Made by a program: the position numbers and the translations under genes. Positions 34,344 through 44,808 of a stretch of 64,000 bases of DNA are shown in pieces; position 1 is the first letter of the stretch, and every line of letters begins with the position of its first letter. Below the pieces are notes generated by a model. It did no database searches. It was given only the letters and a program-made list of their open reading frames with translations, and was not told the DNA's origin. This DNA is from Craspedostauros australis (Eukaryota > Bacillariophyta > Bacillariophyceae > Mastogloiales > Achnanthaceae): positions 1,798,001-1,862,000 of the forward strand of contig JAMXDE010000007.1 of the NCBI GenBank assembly GCA_026770025.1, written 5' to 3'.

Positions 34344-35968
34344 GGTGTGTCTTGTGTGTTGTGTGTTGTCCTTGTGTATTGTTTTGTGTGTTGTGTGAGG
34401 ACTCAATTTGTTTGTGGATTTTTGGATTTTGTGTTGCAGGTTGCGGGTTGCGAGGTCTGGTTGTTTTTGTTTTTACTTGTTGTGGTTTGTGGCATGGTTG
34501 TCCAAACAGATCTTCGTGGTTGGATGTCATCACGTAGCTCGTCGTACTCGTAGTACTTGCAGAAGAGTGTGGAAGCGAACACAGAAGGTGATCGTGCTCC
34601 ATTTTGGCACGAGATTTCCAAACGGAACCGGAGACACGCACACACGAACGGAAGCGAATACTTGTTGGGAGACAGAGGCGCACGGTAGCACTGAGCGACA
34701 TTCGGACCACAACAACAAAAACCAATCAAACATCAACAGATTGGGAGAAATGACACAATTCCGACGTCAACATCAACGTCAACGGCTGTGAGGCCCAAAA
34801 CACACGTACATTCTCCCCGCGCTAATGCTTTCCAGTTCGACCGCCACAAAGGCACACAACCACGAGAACAACCTCAACAATCACCACAAGACGGATCAAA
34901 GTGATACTTCTGCGTTGACAAGTCCATGGGATACTTATGTATGGCTCTCGCTTCACTCCATAATTTTAAGGGTGTCTACGTGTCGCACACAGCAACGAGG
35001 AGGCTTGTCCATTCTCAGCGAAGGAACAAGGGTGACAGTACGAATTTGCATGCCTCAGCCCTTTAAATCACATGATTTGCGTTCCACGGTCCTTCGTGAT
35101 TCAACAAATATCCGCATTTTCTATCGCGCGGGCTTGATGGTTTTGTGCCGGTGAAACTCACTTTCTGGTCCTGGCAGCAACGGTGTATTTTTGTCTGAGG
35201 GCCGTTTAAGCACGTTCTCTGCATGTCTGATTCATGCCATTGCAAGTGCGTTGCACGGACTAATTCACGATTGATTTAAAAAGACGCGATAACGTCTAAA
35301 ACGGTCGTGAATGATCTCGTCAGCCTGACGAGATGGCGATTGGAACTCAGACGGAACCAAAATTAAACCGCATCACGCGTCGACTTTGCGGCAGTTCGAT
35401 CCGTTGCTGAGCGCATGGGTGTCTGCGAGCAGACAGAGACGGCATCAGACAAGTCCAGAGAGGCACGTACAGCATGTTCCTCTGTCTGGAACATGATGTC
35501 CTCATACGCCATCCTTGGGCGAACGTCAAGTGAACCAACGCTACGCTACTACCCTCCACATGATTGTCACAAGAGAAGAGCCACGCGTGGTATGGAATGA
35601 CTACGAGTGAGCTGGTTGTTCCTGTTCCAGTTGATGGTTGGTGTCGATGATGATCGCGTGCTGCGTCGCTGCGGTGCAGCATGAGTACAAGGGAGATGGA
35701 TTGGGCATCAGGGTCAAGGATGGTCGCCTGCAATTGGAGTGATCTCCTCTCTCGTGTGATTCAAGGGTCACAATTGATCATATAATACAATCAGTATCTA
35801 TTGTCATTACGATACCTCCAATAGCATTCCACGATCCTGACTCTCCTGTACGAATACTTGCCAATTGAGAAGCGTAAACTGCCTGTTCCATAGATCGTAC
35901 ACGACGACAATCTGCCCACGTTCGATCATCCGAGGTGGCCTGTTGCTCCATTCGCTCTGTGTTCACGG
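34344..35968. other. Spacer with C/A leader and a stem-loop cluster
   Basis: 34344-34400 is the A/C-rich leader of the U-box gene (ACACAACACACAA words on its coding strand). A cluster of stem-loops occupies 35263-35334 (see the separate entry). Open frames of up to 128 codons show no domain. The remaining sequence has nothing I can name. Confidence 0.6.
35263..35334. other. Compact cluster of perfect stem-loops
   Basis: Three inverted repeats are packed in 72 bases. ATTCACGA (35263-35270) pairs with TCGTGAAT (35305-35312). Inside it AGACG (35282-35286) pairs with CGTCT (35293-35297). One base after it, ATCTCGTCAG (35314-35323) pairs perfectly with CTGACGAGAT (35325-35334). It could be a structural RNA, a processing signal or a transposon end; unassigned. 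Confidence 0.6.
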
Positions 35969-37228
35969 TTACGATTGAGGCGGTGCATACGAAAGCAACA
36001 CCTTGTGGCGCAAGAAATAGTACAGCAGACTGGGATCGTCCCGGACCCTGCTCACGATGGTGCCCCACAGCGCGAGCGGAACCGAATGAACGTCATGCGT
36101 GCCACCATCATCACTCTGAAGCAGACGCCGCCCTGCACGGTTGGCTCTGACCCAAAAGTCAGCGACTCGAATCATGTCCGGCTTTGGTTTGCGCCCGCGA
36201 TATTTGATGCTCTTGATCCAGAAATTGTGCATCTCCATCGTCCTTGCTATCGCCCTGGCTCCATTCCATGATGCCAGGTTGCTGCTGATGCTCAAAGACT
36301 CCAGATTGGGACCGGCATCCTGCAGAATGCGACAAACGCCGTCGCGGCCGATCGGGTTGCGATGCAGATCCAACCGCTCGATTGGACAGGCCCTGTCCGG
36401 CAACGTGGATGCAATCACTTGAGCGCCGGCATTGGATATCTCGTTCCTGCCCAACGACAAGATCCTCAGCGACTGGTTTCTCTGCATACCTCGCGATAAA
36501 TTGATCACGTCCTCGTCATCGACACTGTTGCATGACAGATCCAGCGTTCTGAGACCGCAGCCCGGCAATGCGAGTGCTTGCGCAATGGCGTCGCTGTCGG
36601 CCGTCGACTCATGGCACGCGTGGCTCGAGCTCAGATCGATCTCCTCCAGCGATCCGAATCCTGCGCCCGACAGCATGTCGGCAATACCGCGAGGCCCAAG
36701 CCGATTCCTTGCAACGTTGAGCCGCTTCAGTTGCGGGTTGTTCGCCAGGATCTTGCGCAGGGATCTTCCGCTGGACGCTGTCAAGAAGTTGAGGCGGACA
36801 TTTAGGTGCTGCAGCTGACCCAGACGGTGCTGGCTCAGCAATTCGACGCCCGCATCCAACAACCGGCAGCCTGTGAGATGCAGCGTCGCGATCGACGTAT
36901 GGTCTTTGAGCGCACGCGCAATCAACCTCACCCCTTCCCTGCCCATGTCGTTGCGAACCAGCTCCACGACCTGCAGCGTGCCATTTACCAGAAGATGTTG
37001 GCCGAAACCGCGTTGGGAGGAGGGCAGCTCATCCCATTGAAGACCGCGAAGGATCAGCCGTGTCACGTTGGTGTTGCGCTCCAGCGCAATCGCAAGGGAC
37101 AGCAAGTCCACTTGCTCGTCGATGAATTCCAAGAATGTGAATGCGGGATCATTGTTGTGCACCGCCACCAGGGTCTTGTGCACAACCTGATTCGGGTGCA
37201 GCGGTGCCGCATCCACGAGATGGTTCAT
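35969..37228 (-). CDS. Leucine-rich-repeat protein with C-terminal cap
   Basis: 419 residues, one exon; ATG at 37228 with an AACAAC-rich leader. About eight leucine-rich repeats run from residue 45 to 325, of the ribonuclease-inhibitor type (for example LHLTGCRLLDAGVELLSQ, LKRLNVARNRLGPRGIADML, LRTLDLSCNSVDDEDVINLS, LRILSLGRNEISNAGAQVIA). The C-terminal segment WVRANRAGRRLLQ through VPLALWGTIVSRVRDDPSLLYYFLRHK is a cap I associate with diatom LRR proteins. No signal peptide or transmembrane helix, kinase or NB domain is seen, so a cytosolic protein-binding role is likely; partner unknown. Confidence 0.88.
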   Translation of the reverse strand: MNHLVDAAPLHPNQVVHKTLVAVHNNDPAFTFLEFIDEQVDLLSLAIALERNTNVTRLILRGLQWDELPSSQRGFGQHLLVNGTLQVVELVRNDMGREGVRLIARALKDHTSIATLHLTGCRLLDAGVELLSQHRLGQLQHLNVRLNFLTASSGRSLRKILANNPQLKRLNVARNRLGPRGIADMLSGAGFGSLEEIDLSSSHACHESTADSDAIAQALALPGCGLRTLDLSCNSVDDEDVINLSRGMQRNQSLRILSLGRNEISNAGAQVIASTLPDRACPIERLDLHRNPIGRDGVCRILQDAGPNLESLSISSNLASWNGARAIARTMEMHNFWIKSIKYRGRKPKPDMIRVADFWVRANRAGRRLLQSDDGGTHDVHSVPLALWGTIVSRVRDDPSLLYYFLRHKVLLSYAPPQS

Positions 37229-39890
37229 GGACGCCTTGGTGTTGTCGTTGTTGTTGTCATCATTGTGGCGCCATCTGCATGTGCATGTGAGTGCGTTGAT
37301 GGCATGTTCTGTTCTTGTTCTCTCTCGTTCTGTGCGAACACGGCAGCCAACGTGGCGACGTTCAAGTATAACAACAAAAGGGACACACTATTCAATCGCG
37401 ATCGGGATAGGATTTTCAAGTACGATCAAATCGAGACACACTATTCGAGTCATGGATATGAAACACGTTTGCAACTTCCTCTTGCGCCCATCTAGTCGTG
37501 CTCTTCGGACTAAATAGTGTCATCGCGGCACTTGGCGCTATTGATATTCCGTGTGTCTTCACATATTTCTGTAATTACGCATTCACCACCGATACCATAT
37601 GGTGGTTGCGGGAACATGGTAATTTATTTACAAATTCAATACACAATCACCTCGCAATGGCATCGCCACGATTTCATGATCACGCTGTCCTCTCAATCTT
37701 GTTCTCCTGGGAGATGACAAGTCCCAGGGAAGAAACAGCCGTCCAGAAAAGGGAAACTGGGATTGGGTGCTTCTCGCCTTGTCGCAGATGGCTGTGGGCA
37801 GCTTGGATCACATCCAAGGAGCACACACAGAGACACAGAGACACAGAGAGATCCACTTCGTTTGCCTCTTGTGTTGTTTGTGCTCGTGATCGTACTCGTA
37901 TATCCGTAAGCGATTTTTAGGCGCCTGGTGAATCTACTTAGACGTAATTAAGTGGACTGCCGAGTCCACATACGAAAACGCCCACACAGCAAATTCCTTG
38001 CGGCCTTCGTCCCGGATATTCTCTCCTACACAAAGATGCCTTTCCATAAACGATCAGGTTCCGGTGAGACGGAGGCTTCGTGGCGGAGGAACCTGTGAGA
38101 GGGCGCGCCACATTGTGCTGCCTTCATTGATGTCATTGTTTATGGGGTTGTCTTGTTGCGAGAAGAAGCTCTCCGTCAGCAGGACGGGTGGAGAAGAAAG
38201 CATGGAGTGGAGGCCTCGGCTGATCGTCATACTGAAACGGCGAACTCGACACGATGGCTCTCAAGTCTACGTTCAGTTCCCCGCATTGATGCATCTCCCC
38301 AGAGCTGTGGCTCTTGGTCGACTGCGAAAGGGTCGTGAAGACTACACGCAACGGAGAAAATCGGAAACGAAGAATGCCACTGATTCCAGTATGCGAGGCC
38401 GTCCGAGCATAATCACTTTCACCGACGCCACCAACGTGGAGCTCCTGTGAATAGCTGCACCATTCGTCCGATCGACTGGCACAAAGGATGCGCTGCGTAT
38501 TATTTGTTCCGACAGAGGGCGTGAAGTCTTCTACCAGGCATGCAACCAGGGAGCAGGAGAAATAGACGTCCTGCAAAAAAAAGCGCATATTTTCTGCATT
38601 TGTTCACGGATTGCTTCCCCAACTTTGGACTGATATGACCGAGATGTTGTCGTCAAATAACCCCCACTCCGGTAGTATCGACGGTCCTGCTGTGACGCAC
38701 ACGGGCAGGTCTTTTGCTTCCAACACACAGGTGTGTGGCTTGTGTTTTCTGTCGCCTCTTCGTCGCCATGTTCTCCCGCCTTGTCTCGTTTTGCACCCTC
38801 CGTATCGGTTTCGGTTTGGGTTTCGTCCTCGCCCTGCGTTTCGTGTTTCCACACGTGCACCACAGAACATGGCACCATGCAGCCCGATGCAACACAACAT
38901 CACACAAAATCACACACCCACAAAATCACACCACATCACACGACATCACATACCATCCATCACACACCATCACATACCATCACACACCATCACATACCGC
39001 AACTCAACACACTATCACACACCACCACACACCGTCACATCACACTGCATCACACACCGTCACATCACACTGCATCACACTGCATCACACAACATCACAC
39101 ACGACGGCACGCAACTCCACTCAACACACTATCAAACACCATCACACACCATCACACACCATCACACACCATCACACACGACAGCACGCAACTCCACTCA
39201 ACACACCATCACACACCATCACACACCATCACATCACACTGCATCACACCACATCACACACGACGCGACGCAACGCAACGCCACGCCACGCAACACAACA
39301 CCACATGTCGACAGACATCAACTGCGCTTCTCTGCATTGTTCACAAAGCGTGTTCGCACTGGTCCCCTCTGTTTCGTGCATGCCCCACATTGGCACGTGT
39401 GTGCAGTCGACTTGCTTGCCTTGTGCGTATTCCTATTTCATGTTGCTTGCCTTTCCATCCAGTCTGCTTTGCATTGAACTCTTCTCCGCACTGGGATCTT
39501 CGTTCCTGTTCAGTTCGTTGGGTTTCTCGTTTGGCCCTCCTGCAGGTTATCTTCGTTTCTATTTCGGCGAAGTTCCGGATCTGGTGCGGTTTGGCGTTGC
39601 TGTCGGCATGTTTCCATGCTGGTGTGGCTTGCTTTTTTCTGGTGGTGTTGACCTGCGATGTCCACCATGCTGACCCTCTCTGTTGCCGCTTCGGCCACCT
39701 CCGCGTGTCACAAGCATGTTTCCTGCCGTGGTTCCGAAACCATCACGTTCAGGCACATGAATGTATTGCGCCATGGCACAGACGAAGCAACTGCATCATA
39801 AAGCAATCGACAATGTCAGAGAGAAGCTCCGTGTGTTAGTCAGTGTTCTACGTCAATTATCGCTACTTAGATAGTCCTGTTGTGATTGGC
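37229..39890. other. Spacer with a long C/A-rich satellite
   Basis: It contains the LRR promoter, unremarkable sequence, and a 430-base strand-biased C/A satellite at 38874-39303. Immediately after the satellite an ATG at 39305 opens a 122-codon frame to 39673 of uncertain status. No other coding frame is supported. Confidence 0.6.
38874..39303. repeat. C/A-rich satellite (CATCACACAC words)
   Basis: Degenerate repeats of CACACCATCACA and CATCACACTG. A larger unit is visible: CGACRGCACGCAACTCCAC begins at 39102 and again at 39179, a 77-base period. Strong strand asymmetry (almost no G). Seen directly. Confidence 0.85.
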
Positions 39891-41015
39891 TTACTCCTCC
39901 ATTACGCTATTCAGTTCCTCCAATAGTCTCTCACGCAATCTCATCCGAGTCAGCTTTCGTTCAACTACTGGAACGGGGTCGAAGAGAGGAGAACCTCCAA
40001 CTAGCTCAATTTGCGTAATGGTGGCAACAGAGGCAAAGGCAAGAACGTGTTTGTCAGGATCGTGTCGCCACACATTTCTCAGGCAGGCCCAGTGCTTGAT
40101 GCGTCGGTTAACAGTTTCGTGTCTCGCACGGAGTATTTTGTCAGTGATGTACTTGGGACCCAAAACGCGTTCATCCCCAACGTAACCTTTGTCAGCAACA
40201 ACAACTTCGCCGTTGGTCAACTGGTTCTTTAAACCAAACCGAAAGATGCTGAGGTCATTCCACATGCCACAAGGAAAGGGTCCATTGGTCCACACAATGT
40301 CACCACCAGTAATTGACAGGGCGATCTCATACCGAACGCCTGGGCCCGAGAATTTTGGCGAAAACCATCCCTCTGTGAATGGTTGGGGCTCTTGAATTCG
40401 CATGTCAACTCTGTCAACAGTGACAAGCGCTTTGTCCTCTGGCGACGCTTCACGAAACCGATTGGGCCAGTGAATCTGCAACAATGAGGAAGCAATTGGC
40501 GTTCTGTTAGTGGTTCGCTTATGGAAGTGAATGGAACATGAAAGAAACATTTCAGATCGCATTCCACGACTTACCACATTGTGCTTGACTTGGGCTATGA
40601 TGTCCAACACGATCCAGACCCATTTGCGGAGAGTGGTGCGATTTGTCCTCAACCACAATGACAAAATGGTTTCCGTGGCGTACTGTTTTAGAAACGCTGC
40701 AGCCCACATCAGGTGCTTTGGGCATAAGTCATGCCGAAGTAGGCCTGCTTCTCCAATTTCATTCCACAGCATGTGTATCACTGTCCCTGAAGCGCCAAAA
40801 AACGAGTGGAAGATTCGTTGTTTGTCCGTTGCGTTGGCATGTCGTTGGATGTCATCAAACCCGGTGTTGATGCCAATAATGGACCAGCCCAACCAGTCGA
40901 AGGTTCCAACTGGGAGTGCATACGGAGGGAGTGGATCTGCCATGGCTCCAAATGTCCGTTTTGTTTTTTGTGACAGTTTGATGGTCCCAACCAATCCTCT
41001 TGGATGGATACACAT
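39891..41015 (-). mobile_element. DDE-superfamily (Harbinger-type) transposase, one intron
   Basis: Exons 41015-40575 and 40475-39891, with a 99-base GT-AG intron (GTAAGTCGTGG donor, TTGTTGCAG acceptor) that is a multiple of three, so the unspliced frame stays open. The spliced protein is 341 residues; ATG at 40943 is an alternative start. The N-terminal half is helical (RIFHSFFGAS, PKHLMWAAAFLKQY, TLRKWVWIVLDIIAQV). The catalytic core has VTVDRVDMRI (D168 or D171), VVVADKGYVGD (D242) and ARHETVNRRIKHW (E267), a DDE triad of the DDE_Tnp_4 class. FSPKFSGPGVRYEI and GDIVWTNGPFPCGMWND are hallmarks I recall from diatom copies. It would cut and paste DNA. The frame is intact, so the copy may be recent or active. 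No terminal inverted repeats were located by eye. Confidence 0.85.
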
Positions 41016-42900
41016 TGGCGAAGGTGTGAGAGGTCAACAACTAGTACAACTTCAAGCCTTGCACATCAACCGTGACAGCGATACCGTCGATGCGCCATTG
41101 CAAAGGCTGCACTGAAGCGGCTGTGATGTGGTGTCATTGAACTTGTGTTGTGAACCTGAGCCTGTTTTAAGATTCTTTATTTCCTTTCTTCTGTTGACGT
41201 CAGCGTGGACAACCCACTGCATACTGTAGTCGTGACGCCACCCCCGGCAGCCGCCACGTCTGTGCTGGATGCCATTGCTATGTTCTAGTGCAAATCATTA
41301 GCTGTTCTTCGTGTCAACACAAGCAATGGGTCCGCCATTCGAAGTCTCGCGTTAGATGGCGGAGACGGCGAGCTTCACATCTGATTGGAAGGTGCCATCT
41401 TGCTTTGCATCAACGGCAACATCGCTCGCATTCAGGAAGGATTCCATAACGACAGGGGTCCGTCAAGGAACGCCAACTGGCATAGTCACTTGTTTTTGGA
41501 ATGTGTACGTTGGTCATGGTAGATGTTTGTACCAGCAGGCCATCTCTCGCAGGCGTACACCACAGTGGATTCAGCACATGCACATGTAGTAGTACACTCA
41601 GGATGGCAATTTTCTAGTAAAGCTAGTTGTTTTGGCAAGGTACCTCGTCCTTGCGGGATCGAAAGTGACACTACGTTGTTACAATCAGTGTGCTATGGCA
41701 TGATTCCTATGGGCGCAACAGCAATGATGCGTGAGACAAGACCATCAGTAGTGGCATGTTATCACGGTCCCCATTCTGTAATCATGGATTCACGCGTCTG
41801 CGCCACATGCCCCTCTTTGGCGACGAGACACGCAGAGTCTCCATCGCGTCATCACAATCTCACTCGTATTTCCATGTGATGGTGTCACATTGCATTCGCG
41901 CATACAAGTACGATGGCGATGATGTTATTCGACATGAGAGGCAGCCGTCATTCCTCGACTGTATGTGATCGCACCTCTGTCCGGCATTGACGTCACTTGA
42001 CATTGCGCAGATGACGATATGCCGTCGCTCTGGGATGTCAGTCACCCAGGGCTCTGCCACATCGCCTGACTTCCCTGCATGGTTGGGAACCGCTATGATT
42101 TTGGTGTGTTCGTGGGGAGCGGCTGCCACACTCATGTCATGTTGGACACCCACGTGTTCTGACATCACCTATGTCACACTATGTCAATGAACTACATCAA
42201 CCGCCGTGTCACCCCCATCCGCACGCATGTCATGAACGTCATCTGACGTAGGTCGTGCGCGGACGCAGCACCAGCAACGGAGGTATTCGCGACGTCATCA
42301 CTCCTCATCAGATGGCGCTGTGACGCACAGCCATTGGTTGTGATGTTGTGGCCACATCTGGTGGATCCAAACATAACAAGTTGAAGCATTCGCGCGAACC
42401 GCACAGGTGCTGTGGCACTGATGTATGGGAATGCGACTACTTCTTCGATACTGTCCTGCATGCACCTGTACATCCCAAGTATTCCGTGTATTTGCATTCC
42501 CTGCTGTTGGTGTCGCACACTCCTTCTCTGCCCCACAACAGTGCGGATGTCGGCACGCATACACCACCAAACAGGCGAATCCGGATGAGGAGGGTTGATG
42601 TTGTCTGTCGACGACTGTTCATGTGTGGCGCTGTCTGATTCTGACACACGTTCGATGCATGGCGCGTGTTGTTAGGACGCTTTCTCACCTTGGATGACTG
42701 GCAGGCCGATGCACCATTCTGCACGATGATGTTGCTCTGCGTCAGTGCACATGCACATCGACACATCCTGCACTACTTCCACAATAACCACGAAATTACC
42801 CCTTCTCGAAGCGCGTGCGCCACAAATGTTCGTGTCTCATTGTTTGCACCAACAATGTACAGGCGTTGTGCATACACTGCCCGTGCACACACATTGACTT

Positions 42901-43053
42901 GGCATTCCCTGCACACGCACATTCCCTGCACATGCACATTCCCTCCACATGCACATTCCCTGCACATGCACATTCCCTCCACATGCACATTCCCTGCACA
43001 TGCACATTCCCTCCACATGCACATTCCCTCCACATGCACATTCCCTGCACATC
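42901..43053. repeat. 17-bp tandem array, nine units
   Basis: Unit CACATTCCCT(G/C)CACATG repeated nine times, nearly perfectly, with G and C variants alternating along part of the array. Seen directly. Because 17 is not a multiple of three, it creates spurious open frames on both strands. Confidence 0.95.
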
Positions 43054-43389
43054 ATGAACATGTGATGCCACGAAGTCCGCATGGCGTATTTATGTCGCAT
43101 GTGAGTCTGTAAAGTGTCGCATACGACATATCTCCAACACACCATCTCCCGCTCGTGCTTGGTTTGCACGGTTTAATATAGCGATAGCAACGATTGGGCA
43201 CCCTCCCCTAAGGCATTAGAGACGCACAGCCGCGCATGGAATCGTGCTGTCCAAGCGGACTCTGCAGTTATCACAGTTTCGGTCAACAATTTGCTTGTCA
43301 ACTGTAGGTGGTGGGTGTTGGAATGGAATGAAGGTATGTCTTAGCCTTGTCCCAACCATGTCCGTTGCATGTCTTGGGAAATCTGCGGA

Positions 43390-43720
43390 TGGCAAAATGT
43401 TGACCTGCAAATTCGCGGAGGGAAAATTGCTGACACGAAAATGTGAACATGTGTCGACGCGCAAAAGCTGGGAAGCGTCGGTGCAAGGAAGCTGATGTGC
43501 TGACACTGAGATGCACATGTGGAGGTGCAACTGATGAAGTGCGCATGTGAAGAACAGCTGATGTGCAAAAGATGACATGCGTATGTGCAATTCTGACGTG
43601 CAGATGATGACATGCATGCGTTGATCTGTACGAGCGCTGATGCAGTTGTGCACTTGCTGACGCGCACATTATGACACGCAGGGAAGTGACATGACGACGC
43701 TCATGTGCACATGCCGAGAT
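43390..43720. repeat. Decayed 15-16 bp tandem array
   Basis: About fifteen degenerate copies of a word like TGCTGAYGTGCAMATG follow one another with small length changes. Seen by eye; boundaries approximate. Confidence 0.6.
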
Positions 43721-44766
43721 GTTCATACCGGTACACCGACAAGGCAACCACCGAACAACAAGAAGATGTCATCCAGGATGACAAGGCACGAACATCAACG
43801 AGAAATTGCGCGCATGAAGCACCAAAATGTGATCCCACCACAAATTGTGCATGTTTCGTAATTTCGTAGTCGCGGCACCGACAACACACGAATAATGCAT
43901 GCGGTCTGCAGTGGCAGGCAGTGTTCGCACAAGCCGCCCATCAACACGTGCACGCCTCCGTGACGGTCAACAACCTGATGCCTGACGTGGGAATGTGTTT
44001 CCCCGACTACCGGACCTCGCCTCCCTCCGCCTGCGACAAGCCACGAAGAACTTGTTGTTGTGTCATAGATGTATTCGTTGTTCACCCATGCATGTTGTAG
44101 AGAACGAATGTGTAGAAAGGCCATGAGTCTGATTTCCCAACCGCGTAGAGTATGTACTGTTGCCACGCCCACGATTACGTGTCACACCTGCATTTGCGTT
44201 GATGCGCACACGTCATACAATAGCAGCTTTCTCACACAGGAAGAACGGAAACGACGTTGTCTGCCAAACCACCCCAAAGGATATGAATGACTTGCCGTAT
44301 GCTTGAAGCACAATTGACATGGGATACTCTAGACAGCGTCTTACGTGCAGCACCGCCAACACCAACCAGTGTCGTTGCATGACATGATGTCAACGAACGT
44401 CATACGAGAGCAACCATCAAAGTGACGAGAGCTGACATCATCTGTGACAGTGACACTGATTGTTCTGCAGAATAGTAGACGTCACCAACCAGCACCCACT
44501 TGAACCGACATGCATGCAAACATCTTTGAACGGCAATGTTGTCATCCCTGTTCCGTACACAGCCGAAGACCAGAACGCCAGAAGGCATTTGTGTAGAATC
44601 CTACAGCCACATTCGTTCATTCATACTGTGCGATGCTTTCACCATGTCTGCCGCATGCAATTTCCCACAGTCATCTGGTAGGCCACCAAGCTGTTGCGTT
44701 GCCGTAGTGAATGCACAAAGTCTGATGCAGGTATGTTCTCACAAAATAGCAAGGTGTCTACAAATT

Positions 44767-44800
<34 letters not shown>
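44767..44800 (+). repeat. (AAC)n leader microsatellite
   Basis: About eleven AAC triplets ending eight bases before the ATG of the SIM-protein gene. Confidence 0.95.
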
Positions 44801-44808
44801 TTATCAAC

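Larger units (their letters stand above)
41016..44808. other. Divergent spacer inside a possible transposon, with tandem arrays
   Basis: It lies between the transposase and the SIM-protein gene, which point away from each other. An 8-bp inverted repeat TCCGCCAT/ATGGCGGA is at 41331-41363. ACGTCA/TGACGT words are dense from about 41980 to 42310. A 17-bp tandem array (42901-43053), a decayed 15-16 bp array (about 43390-43720) and an (AAC)n leader (44767-44800) follow. Open frames here are His/Cys/Met-rich products of the repeats; no gene is supported. Confidence 0.6.

Noticed and set aside
42901-43053. CRISPR-like array
   Set aside because: Units are contiguous 17-bp repeats without spacers and the genome is eukaryotic.
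42773-43169. Frames coding MHVEG-CMWREC-like repeats on both strands
   Set aside because: Produced by the 17-bp tandem array, whose length allows open reading in several frames.
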